A DNA stretch of 55,508 bases, taken from the NCBI GenBank assembly GCA_030729045.1, contig JANQYF010000038.1, forward strand, positions 1 to 55,508. Reading direction: 5' to 3'. Below are positions 8,279 to 15,620 of this stretch, piece by piece; position 1 is the stretch's first letter; each line of letters opens with the position of its first letter. A model generated the notes under the pieces. That model did no database searches and was not told the origin of the DNA. It saw only the letters and a list, made by a program, of their open reading frames with translations. The stretch comes from Ilumatobacteraceae bacterium. GTDB taxonomy: Bacteria; Actinomycetota; Acidimicrobiia; Acidimicrobiales; Ilumatobacteraceae. The position numbers and the translations under genes were made by a program.

Positions 8279-9541
8279 ATGACCAGTGACCGTTCGATTC
8301 TTCACATTGATATGGATGCCTTCTATGTGTCGGTTGAGTTATTGCGTCACCCAGAACTGCGGGGACTGCCAGTAGTGGTGGGAGGGACAGGTGGTCGCGG
8401 CGTTGTCGCCGCAGCGTCGTATGAAGCTCGCAGGTACGGAATTCACTCGGCGTTGTCGTCTGCTGTTGCGCGCAAGTTATGCCCTGACGCTGTGTTCATT
8501 GCGCCTGATATTTCTCACTATGTCGAATACAGCCAGAAGTTGCACACAATTTTTGAATCGTTCACGCCACTGGTTGAGCAGATATCAATTGATGAAGCAT
8601 TTCTTGATGTCACGGGGGCATCACTTCTGATGGGTGATGCTGTGTCTATTGCTTGGGCATTACGTGAGCGTGTGGTGTCAGAAACGCAGTTGACATGCAG
8701 TGTTGGGGTCGCGCCAAACAAATTTCTTGCCAAGCTTGCATCTGAACATGCAAAGCCGCGGGCGATGGCTGGCGGAGTTCAGCGCGGATATCAAGTGTTT
8801 GAAGTGAAGCGTGGACACGAATCTGAATTCTTGTTGCCTCTTCCGGTGCAGTCACTGTGGGGAGTCGGGCCTGCAACGCTTGCAAAACTTGAAGCCATCG
8901 GTGTTCGTCTTGTTGCTGATTTAGCTGAACTTGATGTTGACATCGTGTGCGCTGCGGTAGGGGATGTGAATGGGCGACATCTCCATGCCCTTGCACGAGG
9001 AATTGATGAACGTTCTGTCGAACCTGAACGGATTGCTAAATCAATCGGACATGAAGAGACATTTTCTTCAGATCTCACAACACACGAGGAACTGAGAGTG
9101 CAGTTGGTGCGCCTATGTGATGCCGTGGCTCGTCGTACTCGTGATGCCGGAGTAGCGGCAGGCACATTGCTGTTAAAAGTGAAATTCTCATCGTTCGAGT
9201 CGGTCACTCGGTCAGTCACGCCGTCGGTACCCCTGACGACCGGACCGTCTATGGTGGCAGCCCTCGAGCCCCTTTTGTCCATGTTGGATTACGCACAAGG
9301 TGTTCGTTTACTTGGTGTTCATGCTCAGAAATTGACAGAGCAAAGCGAAGGGATTCCGCGATTGTTCGATGACGGGGGTGACACGCCTGAAGACATCGAA
9401 GAGCATTGGAAACCCGCCAGCAAGGCAGTTGACCTGATTGTGGATCGGTTTGGAGCAGGAGTGATCGGGCCAGTGAGCGGGCTAAACACCCGCCGGCCTG
9501 GCCAGAGCCCCGCCGGCCCTGTCCTCGATGAAGGCGCCTGA
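8279..9541 (+). CDS. dinB: DNA polymerase IV (Y-family)
   Basis: A 420-residue translesion polymerase. Catalytic carboxylates are visible in HIDMDAFYVSVE at the N-terminus and SIDEAFLDV. The Y-family blocks AASYEARRYG and SCSVGVAPNKFLAKLASE follow, then the helix-hairpin-helix region (WGVGPATLAKLEAIG) and little-finger domain. The ATG at 8279 places the first catalytic aspartate near residue 10 as in other DinB proteins; earlier in-frame starts at 8207 and 8252 add unconserved residues. The last 20 residues are a proline-rich tail without a clear beta-clamp motif. No SOS box is visible, so damage induction cannot be claimed. Confidence 0.94.
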   Translation: MTSDRSILHIDMDAFYVSVELLRHPELRGLPVVVGGTGGRGVVAAASYEARRYGIHSALSSAVARKLCPDAVFIAPDISHYVEYSQKLHTIFESFTPLVEQISIDEAFLDVTGASLLMGDAVSIAWALRERVVSETQLTCSVGVAPNKFLAKLASEHAKPRAMAGGVQRGYQVFEVKRGHESEFLLPLPVQSLWGVGPATLAKLEAIGVRLVADLAELDVDIVCAAVGDVNGRHLHALARGIDERSVEPERIAKSIGHEETFSSDLTTHEELRVQLVRLCDAVARRTRDAGVAAGTLLLKVKFSSFESVTRSVTPSVPLTTGPSMVAALEPLLSMLDYAQGVRLLGVHAQKLTEQSEGIPRLFDDGGDTPEDIEEHWKPASKAVDLIVDRFGAGVIGPVSGLNTRRPGQSPAGPVLDEGA

Positions 9542-9562
9542 CACAGAACACACCAAGGCGCA

Positions 9563-9591
9563 TTGCGTTTAGGTCTGCGAGGTGAGACAAT
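9563..9591 (+). promoter_or_regulatory. Promoter of the DUF3040 gene
   Basis: TTGCGT (9563-9568), a 17-base spacer and GACAAT (9586-9591) form a good promoter. The GTG start codon at 9598 follows 6 bases later, so the transcript is probably leaderless. Confidence 0.5.
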
Positions 9592-9597
9592 CATGTT

Positions 9598-9927
9598 GTG
9601 CCATTGTCAGACGAAGAACAAAGAATCCTGCGCGAGATTGAAGCTCAGCTCCAAACCGATGAGAAGTTCGCTAGTGCCGTGTCTTCATCTGGGTTGTACC
9701 GCCACTCGGCGCGCCGTGTGTGGTGGGCATTGGTCGGGGTGATTGTGTCGCTTGTGGCAGTCGTTGCCAGCTTGCAGGTTCACTTCCTTATGGCCTTTGC
9801 AGCATTTGTTGTGATGATGGGCTTCGCCTTGGTCATTGAACGACAGGTCCGGTTGATTGGGCGCGCAGGGGTTCAAGACCTTGCCCAAACAATCCGAAAG
9901 CCCCGCGTCAAGTTCCCTCACAATTAG
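9598..9927 (+). CDS. DUF3040 family membrane protein
   Basis: A 109-residue protein with the usual DUF3040 start (PLSDEEQRILREIEAQL), an amphipathic helix, then two hydrophobic segments (about 43-60 and 62-79) and a basic tail. DUF3040 proteins are small, actinobacterial and of unknown function. The GTG at 9598 is fixed by the conserved N-terminus; the nearby ATG at 9593 is in another frame. Confidence 0.85.
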   Translation: MPLSDEEQRILREIEAQLQTDEKFASAVSSSGLYRHSARRVWWALVGVIVSLVAVVASLQVHFLMAFAAFVVMMGFALVIERQVRLIGRAGVQDLAQTIRKPRVKFPHN

Positions 9928-9942
9928 TTGAGATTTGCCCAC

Positions 9943-9948
9943 TACTGT
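9943..9948 (+). promoter_or_regulatory. Leaderless -10 box
   Basis: TACTGT is placed 7 bases before the ATG at 9956, the position expected for a leaderless transcript of the small conserved gene and the HNH gene behind it. No convincing -35 is seen. Confidence 0.35.
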
Positions 9949-9955
9949 TGGCGCT

Positions 9956-10246
9956 ATGCAAACCGCAGGTTCTACTTCGAAAAGTGACTCTGCATTCCTG
10001 TCTATTTTCGGGGCAGTAGTTGTTCGGCCGTGGCTGTGGGCTACGGCACTTGCTCAGGCATATCGATTAGTGCCACGTGGTTGGTGGCGCACTGCACCGT
10101 TTCTTCCTGTGCCATCCCGGGACTATTTAGAGTTTCGTCTGATCACTCAATACGGTGGCGGACATGGCGTTGCGCGCGGGCCCATTCGGTCTGAAGATGT
10201 GGTCGCCTACTTGCGGTGGTGCAGACGCTGGAGTAGCGAGAACTAA
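9956..10246 (+). CDS. Small conserved actinobacterial protein
   Basis: A 96-residue protein of unknown function. It has one moderately hydrophobic stretch (residues about 15-35) and a well-ordered C-terminal half with PRGWWRTAPFLPVPSRDYL, YGG and SEDVVAYLRWCRRW. I recall proteins of this shape across Actinobacteria but know no role. ATG 9956 is preferred over a TTG at 9935 because of the -10 box 7 bases upstream. The stop and the HNH start share a base (TAATG), so the two are translationally coupled. Confidence 0.75.
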   Translation: MQTAGSTSKSDSAFLSIFGAVVVRPWLWATALAQAYRLVPRGWWRTAPFLPVPSRDYLEFRLITQYGGGHGVARGPIRSEDVVAYLRWCRRWSSEN

Positions 10247-10743
10247 TGAGAAGCGCACTCGTTCTTAATGCAACATATGAACCACTCAGTGTTGTGTCGG
10301 CACGACGTGCGATATGTCTTGTTCTCTGCGATAAAGCTGAAGTCATTGCTGACGACGGAACAGTCGTTCACTCAGAGCGACTCACGTTGGCCTCACCAAT
10401 CGTTATTCGATTGAGATATGTAGTGAAAGTTCCGTATCATCGCAACGCAACTATGTCGCGACGTGCAGTATTTGCTCGTGATCACCATCGTTGTGGTTAC
10501 TGCGGCGGAACAGCCGACAGCATTGACCATGTCATGCCTCGCTCTCGAGGTGGGAAAAACATTTGGGAAAATGTGATTGCCGCGTGTCGCGGATGCAATT
10601 TACGAAAGCGTGATCGCACGCCAGAAGAAGCAGGCATGCAGTTGTCGAGCATCCCGCGAGCACCGCGCGAGATGTCATGGATCATGTATGCCGTGCCACG
10701 AATTCCCGAGCAGTGGAAGCCGTACTTGGCTGAGGCCAGTTAA
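10246..10743 (+). CDS. HNH endonuclease domain protein
   Basis: A 165-residue protein. The N-terminal 70 residues start ALVLNATYEPLSVVSARRA, typical of the widespread chromosomal HNH type. The nuclease core follows: zinc cysteines C83/C86 and C114/C117, with the DH pair at 94-95 and the RSRGG loop. These proteins are common in Actinobacteria and Cyanobacteria as stand-alone genes, so it is probably a housekeeping nuclease of unknown target and not part of a mobile element. It has no restriction-modification or toxin partner nearby. Confidence 0.88.
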   Translation: MRSALVLNATYEPLSVVSARRAICLVLCDKAEVIADDGTVVHSERLTLASPIVIRLRYVVKVPYHRNATMSRRAVFARDHHRCGYCGGTADSIDHVMPRSRGGKNIWENVIAACRGCNLRKRDRTPEEAGMQLSSIPRAPREMSWIMYAVPRIPEQWKPYLAEAS

Positions 10744-10761
10744 CTCGAATCGAATTCCCCA

Positions 10762-11451
10762 ATGACTACGCCTTCAATGGAGTGGGGCCGCCATGATTGG
10801 ACAGGTACTGCTGCTGATTTTCATGCAATGGAATTGCCATACGAACGTGCAATGTGGTGGTGCCAAGTAGCGGACCCAACTGTGATTCTCGGATCAACTC
10901 AAACAGCTGATGATGTGAATCAGTCCGTTGCAGATGAGAGTGGAGTTTTGGTATCGCGACGTCGAAGTGGCGGGGGCGCAGTATTCGTGCACCCAACAGA
11001 TTCTGTATGGATTGACATAACAATTAGCCGTAGCGACCCGCTATGGAAAGACGATGTCGCGCAGTCGATGCTGTGGCTTGGTGAACTGTTTGTGGAAGCT
11101 CTCTCACCATGGGTGCATGCTGAGGTGTATCGCGATTCTTTTTCAACTGGGGTTGATGGTCGTGTGGTCTGTTTTGCAAGTTCATCGCCCGGAGAAGTTT
11201 TTGTGGAAACAAACAAACTTGTGGGCATTAGTCAACGTCGCAGCCGTGACGGAGCCAGATTTCAGTGCGTGGTGTATCGACATTGGCGCCCAAGCGAATG
11301 GTCACACGTCCTTGCTTCTCCAGATGTTCGGTCACGGGTCGCAGATATTGCCGTGGCGACCCTTGATATCCCGGCCCTCACCCTTGTACATGCCGTCTCG
11401 GAGCAGCTTTCCCTCCTAGGTGGGGGACAGAGTGGTGAAATTTGGGGGTAA
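10762..11451 (+). CDS. Lipoate-protein ligase A family protein
   Basis: A 229-residue BPL/LPL fold protein. It contains the substrate-binding RRRSGGGAVFVHP segment, the DSVWIDI strand and NKLVGISQRRS with the lysine expected to contact the acyl-adenylate. The family attaches or transfers lipoyl, octanoyl or biotinyl groups to carrier lysines; which one is not clear, and the protein lacks the larger LplA C-terminal domain. The end of the gene overlaps the mraZ control region (TGG repeats start near 11433), so operator and coding sequence are shared there. Confidence 0.8.
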   Translation: MTTPSMEWGRHDWTGTAADFHAMELPYERAMWWCQVADPTVILGSTQTADDVNQSVADESGVLVSRRRSGGGAVFVHPTDSVWIDITISRSDPLWKDDVAQSMLWLGELFVEALSPWVHAEVYRDSFSTGVDGRVVCFASSSPGEVFVETNKLVGISQRRSRDGARFQCVVYRHWRPSEWSHVLASPDVRSRVADIAVATLDIPALTLVHAVSEQLSLLGGGQSGEIWG

Positions 11452-11477
11452 ATGGTTGACAGTGGGGGAAAGTGGGG
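11433..11477 (+). promoter_or_regulatory. MraZ-type operator: phased TGG repeats
   Basis: Five TGG-starting pentamers occur at 11433, 11443, 11453, 11463 and 11473, spaced by exactly 10 bp; those at 11443, 11463 and 11473 are TGGGG. A sixth TGGGG at 11421 is out of phase by 2. E. coli MraZ represses its own promoter by binding TGGGN repeats with the same 10-bp period. The array covers the mraZ promoter, so autoregulation of the whole cell-wall cluster is likely. Confidence 0.75.
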
Positions 11478-11484
11478 ATAATCT
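11456..11484 (+). promoter_or_regulatory. mraZ promoter
   Basis: A consensus TTGACA (11456-11461) is followed after 17 bases by TAATCT (11479-11484); an overlapping GATAAT (11477-11482) gives a 15-base spacer. Two TGGGG repeats fall between the -35 and -10, so bound MraZ would block RNA polymerase. Confidence 0.7.
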
Positions 11485-11529
11485 GTCCCACGGGAGAGGC
11501 GGAGAACTTCACCCAGGAAGGCAGAGACT

Positions 11530-11946
11530 GTGTTTGTTGGAGTGCACGAGCGACAGCTCGACCCAAAAGGTCGACTCGCGCTCCCTGCTGCATTTCGCCC
11601 CCGTCTCGAGCCCCGCTGCTATTTGGCCTTTGGCCGAGATAAGTGCATCGATGTCCTAACAGCTGAAGCCTTCGAGCAAGTTGCCGAGGAAATGCTGCAG
11701 AAAGTTCGTAGCGGAGAAATGGACCGCAACGAACAGCGCGCTCTTGCCGCCAACACCATTGAGGTCACCATCGACGCTCAAGGTCGCGTGAACCTTGATG
11801 AGAAACTTCGCGAGTACGCAGGAGTGCAACTCGGCTCACGAGTGATTGTCGCCGGATCTTTTGACCGTGTCGAAATCTGGGAACCAGATCGCCATGATCG
11901 CAACATCAGTTCGGGTACCGAACAAATAGCTGGAGCGGGCGCGTGA
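11530..11946 (+). CDS. mraZ: Transcriptional regulator MraZ
   Basis: A 138-residue protein with two SpoVT-AbrB-like half domains (FVGVHERQLDPKGRLALPAAFRP at the start and VTIDAQGRVNLDEKLREYAG in the second half). MraZ forms a ring and represses its own promoter and the following cell-wall operon. The GTG at 11530 follows a GGAAGG ribosome site at 11517-11522. Phased TGG repeats over its promoter support autoregulation. A GTGA overlap at its stop could be misread as the rsmH start, but a structured region and the true rsmH ATG lie further downstream. Confidence 0.95.
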   Translation: MFVGVHERQLDPKGRLALPAAFRPRLEPRCYLAFGRDKCIDVLTAEAFEQVAEEMLQKVRSGEMDRNEQRALAANTIEVTIDAQGRVNLDEKLREYAGVQLGSRVIVAGSFDRVEIWEPDRHDRNISSGTEQIAGAGA

Positions 11947-11986
11947 TCCCCGATGCTCCTTACGTCTCTTCAATCAGTCAGCGGCC

Positions 11987-12110
11987 GACGGTCTCTGGCA
12001 GTCTCCCGGATGGCACGGTGGTTAGCTCCAACTCCGCCCGCTACCATCGCGCGCATTCCGGGGATACATCCGGGTGGCAATTGCTTTCCGGGAGGCTGCC
12101 AGGGACCGTC
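11987..12110 (+). ncRNA. Structured RNA element in the mraZ-rsmH gap
   Basis: Bases 11987-12010 pair with 12087-12110 in an uninterrupted 24-bp stem. Only two pairs (11994/12103 and 12002/12095) are not Watson-Crick, and both are U-G in the plus-strand RNA, so pairing is kept only in the sense transcript. The 76-base enclosed region can form a smaller helix (12017-12022 with 12040-12045). The element ends 22 bases before the rsmH ATG. An actinobacterial mraW RNA motif has been described upstream of rsmH (mraW) genes; this may be a member or a relative, which I cannot confirm. The other bases of the 185-base gap show no gene. Confidence 0.65.
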
Positions 12111-12131
12111 CGTCATGACACGGGTAGCACC

Positions 12132-13082
12132 ATGAACGCGGTCTTTGCTCACTTGCCAGTGATGCTTGAGCAAATAACCGATGTCTTTTCTGACATGAAT
12201 GACGGTGTTTTTCTCGACGCGACTCTTGGTGGTGCTGGCCATAGCACTGCAATCTTGACTGCGCACCCGCATGTGTCTTTGTTGGGAATTGACCAAGACG
12301 ACATGGCTCTTGACTCAGCTGAACAAGTTCTTGCAGCCGCTGGTTGTAGTGGACGCGTTGCCCTCCGGCGCGCCCGCTTCGATGCAGCGGCGCTGATCGC
12401 GGCGAAAGAGGGCATCAGTGCGTTGTCTGGTGCCCTCTTCGACCTCGGTGTCTCGTCTCCCCAGTTTGATGTTGCAGAGCGCGGATTTTCGTACCGATTT
12501 GATGCACCACTAGATATGCGCATGGACCGTACTCAAGCATTGAGTGCTGACGTGATTGTGAATACGTATGACGAAGATGCATTAACGAGCATGTTGCGTA
12601 GAAACGCTGATGAACGTCATGCGTATCGGATTGCAAAAGCAATCATTGCCGCACGTCCGATTCATTCAACTGTTCGTTTGTCAGACGTTGTTAGTTCTGC
12701 AATCCCTGCGCCAGCACGCCGTCGCGGCGGGCATCCTGCGAAAAGGACTTTTCAAGCAATTCGCATTGAAGTAAACGCAGAACTTGAAATTCTCCCTGGC
12801 GCACTTCGCAATGTCATTTCGTTGTTGGCTCCTGGTGCTCGCTTGGCAGTTCTGTCGTATCACTCTGGCGAAGACCGGATTGTGAAGTCGGTAATGCGTT
12901 CAGCTGAGACAGGTGATTGTGACTGTCCTCCAAATCTTCCATGTGGATGCGGTGCTGTGCGATCAGTTGTTCGCGTGCGTGCACCACGTGATGCAAGTAG
13001 AGCCGAATTGGCACAAAACCCGAGGTCGTCTTCGGCACGTTTGCGTGTTGTTGAGAAAATCCAAATTGAGAGTCAGAACTGA
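12132..13082 (+). CDS. rsmH: 16S rRNA (cytosine-1402-N4) methyltransferase
   Basis: A 316-residue SAM-dependent methyltransferase acting on C1402 in the ribosomal P site. It begins at the family-conserved FAHLPVMLEQI. The SAM loop DATLGGAGHS, LFDLGVSSPQFD and the ending SYHSGEDRIVK all match RsmH. The frame is open back to a GTG at 11943, but that 63-residue extension is unconserved in type and coincides with the RNA-like stem, so ATG 12132 was chosen. Four cysteines in a short C-terminal stretch (DCDCPPNLPCGCG) resemble the CxCP-type knuckle of actinobacterial RsmH. Second gene of the dcw cluster. Confidence 0.95.
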   Translation: MNAVFAHLPVMLEQITDVFSDMNDGVFLDATLGGAGHSTAILTAHPHVSLLGIDQDDMALDSAEQVLAAAGCSGRVALRRARFDAAALIAAKEGISALSGALFDLGVSSPQFDVAERGFSYRFDAPLDMRMDRTQALSADVIVNTYDEDALTSMLRRNADERHAYRIAKAIIAARPIHSTVRLSDVVSSAIPAPARRRGGHPAKRTFQAIRIEVNAELEILPGALRNVISLLAPGARLAVLSYHSGEDRIVKSVMRSAETGDCDCPPNLPCGCGAVRSVVRVRAPRDASRAELAQNPRSSSARLRVVEKIQIESQN

Positions 13083-13084
13083 TT

Positions 13085-13552
13085 ATGGCTGTCGCTGTCA
13101 AACTTCCTGCTGTTTTAGCACCACGCGAGGATCGCGACAATCAGCCGAAGCTGGTATTAGTTCCCCAAAGTGATCGCCGTTATCTCCGAGTAATCACGAC
13201 GGTGGTTCTCATTGCAATACTGATGTTAGGCATTGTGTCGCTTCGCGCATACATGGCTCAACAAGAGATGCGTCTTGACAAACTCAACTACGACATCACT
13301 CGTGCCCGAGCACATTTCGAAACCTTGCGAGCAGAGAGAGCAAATCTTCAATCACCTGGTCAATTAATGAATCAGGCAAGTCTTATGGGCTTAGTTCCGA
13401 GTCTTGGGATACGCATGGTGGGAATTCCGGCATCCGTTGCAGCAGAAGTGGCAGCAACAGTGGGCAAGGTCGACTCTGATGTTGCTACTCACACTGAATC
13501 TCCACTTGATGAGTTCGGTCGAATGAAAGCAGTAGTGGTTGGAACACCATGA
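13085..13552 (+). CDS. ftsL: FtsL-like division protein
   Basis: A 155-residue bitopic membrane protein: cytoplasmic N-terminus of about 35 residues, one hydrophobic helix (about 37-56), then a periplasmic coiled-coil-like helix (YMAQQEMRLDKLNYDITRA) and a flexible tail. Sequence is poorly conserved, as always for FtsL, so the call rests on topology and on position between rsmH and ftsI. FtsL joins FtsB and FtsQ to activate FtsWI in septal synthesis. Overlaps ftsI by ATGA. Confidence 0.8.
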   Translation: MAVAVKLPAVLAPREDRDNQPKLVLVPQSDRRYLRVITTVVLIAILMLGIVSLRAYMAQQEMRLDKLNYDITRARAHFETLRAERANLQSPGQLMNQASLMGLVPSLGIRMVGIPASVAAEVAATVGKVDSDVATHTESPLDEFGRMKAVVVGTP

Positions 13553-15606
13553 GCAGCTCAGAAGGTTCCCATCGCGGAACACGTTCACACGCAACGCCGT
13601 CATCATCACGTTCGTCGTCTCGTTCAACCGCATCTCGGTCATCAAGTAGCAGAACATCAACTAGTCGTTCTCGCTCTACCAGTCGACCTCCAGTAGCAAA
13701 GAGGCCAAGCCGTCCGCCTGTTCGTAATTCGTCGACAACTCGCCGTCCCGCACCTACTACTTCACCTTTTGAATCTTTCATTGTCTCTGTATGGCACTGG
13801 ACCAAGATGAGCTTTACAGGAGAAGTGCCGGCGTCTATGCGTTCGAGCAAGATTCCATCTGTAGAAGCTCACCATCGCGTTAAGAATCGTCTCCGTCTCA
13901 CAGTTGTCCTTTTCATCCTCGCCTTAACGGCGTTGCTGGGTCGAGTTGTTCTTCTGCAGACCATTCAAGGAGATGCGTATTACGAAGCAAGTGTGGAGCA
14001 ACGCACCAGAGTGAACATCCTTCGCGCAGCCCGTGGAGTCATCTTTGATCGCAACGGAAATGAATTAGCACTGTCGGTTCCGAGTACAACTGTGTATGCA
14101 GATCCTCGTGACATCACTGATGTGCCAGCAGTTGCCAGAGCACTGTCTGTTGCATTGGCGCACACGCCGGAACAAGAGGCACGATTGCTGGCAGCTCTCA
14201 GCGCACCAGGTTCGAAATTCAGTTACATAGCGCGCGGTTTGACTAAAGAAAATGCGCAAACCTTGCTGGGGCTCGGATTGCCTGGCGTGTATTCGTATAA
14301 AGAACCGTCTCGGCAAGTTGAAGGTGGAGTAGCGGGTGCTGTTATTGGTCGCACAGACCCAGACGGTCTCGGAACATCTGGTCTTGAAAAGCAGTTCAAC
14401 ACAATTCTCACCGGAGTTGATGGCAAAGGCATTCGTGAAGTTGACAAGAATGGTCGTTCAATTGCCGGAGTACAGAGCACAACGGCGGCTCCAGTTCCTG
14501 GCGATGACATTGTCTTGACGCTTGACAAGAACATTCAATTCCAAACAGATACTGCGCTGTTAGACCGAGTTGGACAACTCAGTGCCAAGGGTGGCACTGC
14601 AATTGTGATGGACTCAATGACAGGACATATCTATGCGATGTCTAATGTGCGACGCAATGCGGCAGGTTCTGCGGTTCTCGCCTCTGGAAACTTTGCAGCT
14701 GTAGAGGCGTATGAGCCTGGATCAGTTGCGAAAGTATTCTCTGTCAGTGCAGCATTGAATGAGGGTGTTGTCACTCCTGAAACAGTTCTACAGGTGCCTG
14801 GTTCAATAATTGTTGACAAGTTTCCCATTCGAGATGCATGGCCGCATCCAACAATGGACATGAATGTGCGCATGATCATTAGTGAAAGTTCAAACATCGG
14901 AACTCTAAAGACTGCCGAGAAGATCACCTCCAACAAGCTGCATGATTACTTGTCTGCTTTTGGATTCGGTCAAAAAACAGGTCTTGATTATCCGGGCGAA
15001 AGTCGCGGAACCTTACGGGATGCAAATAAGTGGCGAGGCACAGAGAAGGTCACTGTGTCCTACGGTTACGGAATGGCAGCAACTCCACTTCAATTGATTG
15101 CAGGTGTGAATACTGTTGCGAACAAGGGAACATATGTTGCCCCGCAATTGGTTAGCGCCACCATTGACAAGGCCGGGAAACGACATCCTGTACCTGAATC
15201 CGCAACTCATTCAGTTTTGAAACCGGAAACAGCCGCAAGCATGACAGAGATGCTGCGCGAAGTTATTTGCACTGGAACTGGCGAACTTGCTCAAGTGAAG
15301 GGCATGGAGATCGCAGGAAAAACAGGAACCGGATACAAAGTGCAGTCGAACGGTACTTATTCAACAGATGCGGGTGGACGCAAGTACTTCGCGTCATTCG
15401 TTGGGTATTTTCCTGCTGCAAATCCACGTGTGACTATGTTGATCAGCATTGACGAACCAGACGCATCATCGCGTGACCGCTTCGGTGGTACAGCCGCCGC
15501 GACTGTATTTGCTCGATTGGTTCCGGGAGTCATGCACGAACTGGGTATTCAGGCAACTGGTTCAGGCACTGGTTGCAAGGCGGGCGCTAAGTCTGCTGGA
15601 CACTGA
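13549..15606 (+). CDS. ftsI: Septal peptidoglycan transpeptidase (PBP3)
   Basis: A 685-residue class B penicillin-binding protein that crosslinks septal peptidoglycan with FtsW. After a 110-residue cytoplasmic tail comes one membrane helix (LRLTVVLFILALTALLG), the dimerisation domain with ARGVIFDRNG, and the transpeptidase with all three active-site motifs: SVAK (S392), SSN (447-449) and KTGTG (K591). The tail is unusual: residues 1-75 are almost only Ser, Arg, Thr and Pro, with many SR and RS pairs, so strongly basic and probably disordered. Such tails may be phosphorylated or bind acidic partners. Overlaps ftsL by 4 bases. Confidence 0.96.
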   Translation: MSSSEGSHRGTRSHATPSSSRSSSRSTASRSSSSRTSTSRSRSTSRPPVAKRPSRPPVRNSSTTRRPAPTTSPFESFIVSVWHWTKMSFTGEVPASMRSSKIPSVEAHHRVKNRLRLTVVLFILALTALLGRVVLLQTIQGDAYYEASVEQRTRVNILRAARGVIFDRNGNELALSVPSTTVYADPRDITDVPAVARALSVALAHTPEQEARLLAALSAPGSKFSYIARGLTKENAQTLLGLGLPGVYSYKEPSRQVEGGVAGAVIGRTDPDGLGTSGLEKQFNTILTGVDGKGIREVDKNGRSIAGVQSTTAAPVPGDDIVLTLDKNIQFQTDTALLDRVGQLSAKGGTAIVMDSMTGHIYAMSNVRRNAAGSAVLASGNFAAVEAYEPGSVAKVFSVSAALNEGVVTPETVLQVPGSIIVDKFPIRDAWPHPTMDMNVRMIISESSNIGTLKTAEKITSNKLHDYLSAFGFGQKTGLDYPGESRGTLRDANKWRGTEKVTVSYGYGMAATPLQLIAGVNTVANKGTYVAPQLVSATIDKAGKRHPVPESATHSVLKPETAASMTEMLREVICTGTGELAQVKGMEIAGKTGTGYKVQSNGTYSTDAGGRKYFASFVGYFPAANPRVTMLISIDEPDASSRDRFGGTAAATVFARLVPGVMHELGIQATGSGTGCKAGAKSAGH

Positions 15607-15620
15607 TCGGATCATGAAGG

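Noticed and set aside
10246-10743. HNH gene as part of a mobile element or homing endonuclease
   Set aside because: It is a widespread stand-alone chromosomal type, translationally coupled to a conserved actinobacterial gene, with no element ends around it.
11987-12110. Miniature inverted-repeat transposable element with 24-bp terminal repeats
   Set aside because: No target-site duplication is seen, no second copy was noticed in the window, and both imperfect pairs stay paired only in the sense RNA. Not fully excluded; a genome-wide copy search would decide.
11943-12131. N-terminal extension of RsmH from a GTG overlapping the mraZ stop
   Set aside because: The frame is open, but the 63 residues lack RsmH similarity, the family starts at the FAHLPVMLEQI segment, and the region coincides with a strong RNA stem.
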